Assembly (NCBI RefSeq): GCF_047425875.1 | Contig: NZ_CP179727.1 | Span: forward strand, 1,612,001-1,676,000 | Length of the DNA stretch: 64,000 nucleotides | Direction of reading: 5' to 3' | Origin: Macrococcoides animalis | Lineage (GTDB): Bacteria; Bacillota; Bacilli; Staphylococcales; Staphylococcaceae | Part shown: in pieces, positions 60,836 through 64,000 of the stretch | Layout of the letters: every line of letters starts with the position of its first letter | Position numbering within the stretch: the first letter of the stretch is position 1 | Program-made: the position numbers and the translations under genes | The notes under the pieces: model-generated | The model's input: only the letters and a program-made list of their open reading frames with translations | Database searches by the model: none | Told to the model about the DNA's origin: nothing

Positions 60836-61972
60836 ATGAAAAAGATAAATATTAAAGATTTCGGTGCGAAAGGTCGCAATGTATTCTACGATACAATTGC
60901 AATACAACGTGCGCTGAATCAAGCGAAGAAAGAACCAGTAGAAGTGTATGTTCCTGAAGGAACTTACTATATTGGTTATGAACTTGTGATTTACGCCCAT
61001 ACGTATTTACATTTACATCCGAATGCAGTATTTCGTCGTATGAGTCCATTTGCAATGCTTAAGAATGGTAAGAAAAGCGAAAGTTATAAACGTTATGACG
61101 GTAATGGATACATTAAAATTGAAGGTGGAACGTTTGATCAATATGGTCATGTCTTAAATTTTAACAATAGTATTATGTCATTAGGTCATGCACGTGAAAT
61201 TGAGATTAAAGATGTGACGTTTAAGAATGTTGTGCAAGGTCATGCAATTGATGCATGCGGTATTAATGGCTTTAAAGTAACAGGATGCAAATTCTTAGGA
61301 TTCCGTGATGATGAGGGTACACGTTCATTTAGTGAAGCTATTCAACTAGACTTACAACTTAAAGATTCATTTCCGAAGTTCGGTGAGTATGATGGTACGG
61401 TAACGAAAAATGTTATCATCGAAGATTGTTACTTTGGTAACTCAGACGAGCCGATGATGAAACCGTGGAATCGTGCAATTGGAAGCCACGCGAGTACTTA
61501 TGAAATTTATTATGAAAATATCACGATAAAAAACAATACATTTGATAAAACGGGTGACTATGCGCTGACATTCCTGAAATCGAAAGTACTTCATGTACAT
61601 GACAACACATTTAATGATTGTAATGGTGGGATTCGTTACTTAGGCACAAAGAAAGGGAAGTATTCACTTGATTTATTTGGCAATGATCATGGTGCAGAAG
61701 CAGGTGAAATGACGGTTATTCGTAATAATCATTTTCATTCAATCAATGAAAAATATGCGATATTATTCCAAAGTTTTGAGGGGAAAAAGAATAAGGACAT
61801 TTATATAATTGATAATGAGTTTAGTGAAGATAATACATGTACAATTAAAATCGGTAAAGCTAAAAATGTTGTATGTATTGAAAATAAAAACTTAAAAAAA
61901 ATTAAAAGAATCGAAGTCGATGATTTCTATACAGAAGCAATAGCTAAAGATGAATCTGTTGGGGAATTATAA
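60836..61972 (+). CDS. Right-handed beta-helix (pectate lyase superfamily) protein
   Basis: 378 residues without a signal peptide. It begins INIKDFGAKG with a RALNQA helix, the usual N-terminus of glycoside hydrolase 28/pectate lyase-like proteins, and then shows repeated N-N-x-F and IxIxNNxF coils (IKNNTFDKTGDYAL, VHDNTFNDCNGGI, IRNNHFHSI, IIDNEFSED). It probably acts on a polysaccharide inside or at the cell, but active-site residues cannot be assigned. GAAGGTG precedes the ATG. Confidence 0.8.
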   Translation: MKKINIKDFGAKGRNVFYDTIAIQRALNQAKKEPVEVYVPEGTYYIGYELVIYAHTYLHLHPNAVFRRMSPFAMLKNGKKSESYKRYDGNGYIKIEGGTFDQYGHVLNFNNSIMSLGHAREIEIKDVTFKNVVQGHAIDACGINGFKVTGCKFLGFRDDEGTRSFSEAIQLDLQLKDSFPKFGEYDGTVTKNVIIEDCYFGNSDEPMMKPWNRAIGSHASTYEIYYENITIKNNTFDKTGDYALTFLKSKVLHVHDNTFNDCNGGIRYLGTKKGKYSLDLFGNDHGAEAGEMTVIRNNHFHSINEKYAILFQSFEGKKNKDIYIIDNEFSEDNTCTIKIGKAKNVVCIENKNLKKIKRIEVDDFYTEAIAKDESVGEL

Positions 61973-62013
61973 AAGCAACATGTCCTAATGAAAGGGACAC
62001 GTTGCTTTTTTCT
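61971..62013. terminator. Bidirectional terminator between the beta-helix and nos genes
   Basis: AAAAGCAACATGTCC / GGGACACGTTGCTTTT stem with one mismatch and a T6 tail. Confidence 0.85.
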
Positions 62014-63025
62014 TTTTGTAATAGAAGTTTGGTTCGTAATATGAATTGTCATAACCCTTATGCCAGTTGTGGACAAGTGAGGGTGAGATTGGTGGTATTA
62101 GCCAAGTCCAGTCACCTGTTACATTTCTATTTTGTGAGGCTTCATTTTCTTCAAACTTCAAGAATTGCCGGCTAGCATTGTAATGGTCAACGATAGAATA
62201 ACCTTGTTGTTTGAAAGAATGATAAACTGCATAGTTCAATTCCACCACAACTTTATCACGCCAATAATTTGTTGTTCGAGTTGTATCCAAGTTCATACTT
62301 TCAGCGATTGGTTTAAGTAGATTGTATCGATATTCATCTAAGAAGTTTCGACTTGCAATCTCACTTTCCATATACCAACCATTGAAAGGGCAAAGTGGAT
62401 AAGTAATCCCACCAATTTTTAAGTCCATACTTGTGATAATCGGTAAGGCATACCAAGTTAGCCCAAGTTGATTAAAATGTGGGAACTCAGGATGTTCAAT
62501 GTGGACTTCTTTTATGATTTCTGTAGGTAAGTCATACGTCATATACTTCTGATTTACTTTATAAAGAAGGGGTAAGTATTTTCCGAAATCTTGATAACCA
62601 GTTCGTTTAATTAAGCTTTTAGTATCTGCTACGATTGGATCGTCACTATACCGTATTAATTGATCATTCAATAATTCGAAATTAATCTTGCTTTCTTCCT
62701 GAAAAATAGTGATTGTAGGTATAATTTTTCCACAGTTTGTGGCACTAACAATATGCGCTTGTAAAGCATTAATAAAGTCATGTTCATCTGTGATATGCCG
62801 CATATCAATAACCTGTAATTTATCCCAGAATAATCGACCGATGCAGCGATTACTGTATCGCCATGCAAGTCTTGCGCCATAAGTTAATTCTTCGGGCGTC
62901 TGAATATAAGTTCCTGTGCGTTTAATTTCATCGTCAATTTCCTTTATTCGAAGTGTAATTGTGGCTGCATCCCAATTTAATTCTTTTCCAATCTGGTTGA
63001 TGAAATCTGTTGCTTTTTCTATCAT
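61985..63025 (-). CDS. nos: Bacterial nitric oxide synthase oxygenase
   Basis: 346 residues, oxygenase domain only. The heme-ligating Cys61 is in YSNRCIGRLFW; the arginine-binding Glu is in CPFNGWYMESEI, and WTWLIPPISPS lies near the end. It makes NO from arginine using an external reductase, protecting against oxidative stress and influencing respiration in staphylococci and bacilli. I choose ATG 63025 (GAGGTG upstream); the open frame extends 12 codons further without a ribosome site. Confidence 0.95.
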   Translation of the reverse strand: MIEKATDFINQIGKELNWDAATITLRIKEIDDEIKRTGTYIQTPEELTYGARLAWRYSNRCIGRLFWDKLQVIDMRHITDEHDFINALQAHIVSATNCGKIIPTITIFQEESKINFELLNDQLIRYSDDPIVADTKSLIKRTGYQDFGKYLPLLYKVNQKYMTYDLPTEIIKEVHIEHPEFPHFNQLGLTWYALPIITSMDLKIGGITYPLCPFNGWYMESEIASRNFLDEYRYNLLKPIAESMNLDTTRTTNYWRDKVVVELNYAVYHSFKQQGYSIVDHYNASRQFLKFEENEASQNRNVTGDWTWLIPPISPSLVHNWHKGYDNSYYEPNFYYKKKKATCPFH

Positions 63026-63122
63026 CAATTTCACCTCAATCTCTATAATTTCGATTGTCAATAACTATCATAACATTTTATAGAATACTTTTGAGAATGA
63101 AATAATTTGAGTTATAAACTGA

Positions 63123-63752
63123 TTACCAAGATTGAATATCTTTACGTTCACCTTTAAAATTATTTTGTTTATTGTGACGTAATGCTAGTTCCTTTTCGAC
63201 ATCTTCGTATTTTAAATTTTGTTGATACATTAATACTGCTAGGTGATAAAGTAAGTCACTAACTTCATTCTTAAGTTCTTCTTTATCATTTTTTAATGCA
63301 GCAATCACAACTTCAAATGATTCCTCGCCAAATTTCTTAGCAATTTTATCTATACCACTATTCAATAAATATTGCGTATAACTTTTATCATTTTTTAATG
63401 TTGCGCTGGTTACAACAGTATTAATTAAAGATTCCAATGTTACACTCGGTTTAAGATTGAAACATGATTCAGTTCCGTTATGGCAAGTTGGACCTATGGG
63501 ATTGACTTGAATTAATAACGCATCTGAATCGCAGTCTAATGCCATTGAAACAACATGTTGAAAGTGACCGCTCGATTCACCCTTAGTCCATAAACGTTCT
63601 TTTGAACGAGAATAGAAAGTTACAATATTTTCTTGGACGGTTTTATTGTATGCTTCTTCGTTCATATAACCTACCATGAGGACATTTTTATTTATTGCAT
63701 GTTGTAGTACCACAGTTAATAATCCTTTATCAAAGTTAGGTTTCATATGCAT
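63123..63752 (-). CDS. hisI: Bifunctional phosphoribosyl-AMP cyclohydrolase/phosphoribosyl-ATP pyrophosphatase HisIE
   Basis: 209 residues performing steps 2 and 3 of histidine synthesis. The HisI half (1-105) has LMVGYMNEEAY, YSRSKERLWTKGESSGH, DCDSDALL and PTCHNGTESCF with the zinc and magnesium ligands; the HisE half has KKFGEESFEVVIAA (about 143-156) and NEVSDLLYHL. It overlaps the hisF stop by 10 bases. End of the histidine operon. Confidence 0.94.
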   Translation of the reverse strand: MHMKPNFDKGLLTVVLQHAINKNVLMVGYMNEEAYNKTVQENIVTFYSRSKERLWTKGESSGHFQHVVSMALDCDSDALLIQVNPIGPTCHNGTESCFNLKPSVTLESLINTVVTSATLKNDKSYTQYLLNSGIDKIAKKFGEESFEVVIAALKNDKEELKNEVSDLLYHLAVLMYQQNLKYEDVEKELALRHNKQNNFKGERKDIQSW

Positions 63753-64000
63753 CGTACAGCCACTCCTTCTTTAGTTAAATACGTTTTGAGATCATGAATT
63801 AATAATTCCTGATCATGAAATATACTCGCTGCAAGGCATGCAGAAACGTCAGTTTCTTTAAAGCATTCTGCAAAGTGAACTTGATGACCAGCGCCGCCTG
63901 AAGCAATAATAGGTATATTAGAAATACTTTGAATTTTAGATAATAATTGATGGTCAAATCCTTGTTTCATACCATCATAATCCATTGAAGTAACAAGTAA
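63743..64000 (-). CDS. hisF: Imidazole glycerol phosphate synthase cyclase subunit HisF (3' part, cut by window edge)
   Basis: The frame is open to the window end. The visible C-terminal part begins LLVTSMDYDGMKQGFD, where HisF enzymes have TSMDxDGTKxGYD with the catalytic Asp, then IPIIASGGAG (phosphate-binding strand 7) and AASIFH. It closes the imidazole ring using ammonia from HisH. It lies directly upstream of hisIE with a 10-base overlap, the standard order at the end of his operons. Confidence 0.93.
   Translation of the reverse strand, partial: LLVTSMDYDGMKQGFDHQLLSKIQSISNIPIIASGGAGHQVHFAECFKETDVSACLAASIFHDQELLIHDLKTYLTKEGVAVRCI

Overview
The window is low-G+C Gram-positive chromosomal DNA. 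A YSIRK-type signal and LPXTG sortase signals, an M4 protease of the SepA/aureolysin type, bacterial NO synthase, CtsR- and CadC-type operators and the general protein flavour point to Staphylococcaceae. A Macrococcus-like species is my best guess, because a complete spermidine operon and a ComQXPA-type locus are not what I expect of Staphylococcus aureus. This assignment is inference. I see no tRNA, rRNA, CRISPR array or complete IS element.

Layout. 1-7600: type I restriction-modification locus (hsdM end, hsdS, hsdR) followed on the opposite strand by a tyrosine recombinase and a startless second hsdS; short inverted repeats shared by the two hsdS copies make this a candidate invertible locus. 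7700-10310: unknown genes, one with an in-frame stop beside a partial duplicate, plus a DUF805 protein. 10360-17760: KtrB-type potassium channel subunit, a PadR/HAAS/DUF4097 operon, a dicarboxylate symporter, an amidohydrolase with a permease. 17948-24373: phosphatase, CadC/CadA metal resistance, an 89-residue membrane peptide overlapping a hairpin that hides the ribosome-binding site of a YidC lipoprotein, then a cyclase and a flavin monooxygenase. 24404-36153: HelD-like ATPase operon, thioredoxin-like protein, AmpS, LD-carboxypeptidase-like S66 protein, Hsp20 under a CtsR box, HAD phosphatase, NamA, a Nudix protein, a C45 peptidase-like protein. 36215-41990: an XRE regulator with a double palindromic operator and small membrane proteins (one frameshifted), M4 protease, small unknowns, a Ser/Asp-rich LPXTG protein. 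42298-45873: comX-comQ-comP-comA-like quorum-sensing operon. 45910-51368: YolD-like protein, MFS permease, and the polyamine operon speA-speD-speE-speB. 51579-64000: lactonase, nitrilase-type amidase, Sdr-like surface protein, aldehyde dehydrogenase, Gfo/Idh/MocA oxidoreductase, GNAT, PpaC, nicotinamidase, beta-helix protein, NO synthase, and the end of a histidine operon (hisF, hisIE).

Three systems stand out. (1) The 21511-21824 unit has the architecture of the Bacillus MifM-YidC2 arrest-peptide switch: a one-span membrane peptide whose last codons form the anti-Shine-Dalgarno arm of a perfect 15-bp hairpin. (2) The 42298-45873 operon encodes a ComX-like precursor with a Trp four residues from its end, a ComQ-like prenyl transferase, a ComP-like kinase and a ComA-like regulator, with comX first. 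(3) The hsd locus could recombine target-recognition domains, and because hsdR lies between the repeats each inversion would also flip hsdR away from its upstream genes.

All gene calls are from reading translated sequence and motifs; no database search was possible.
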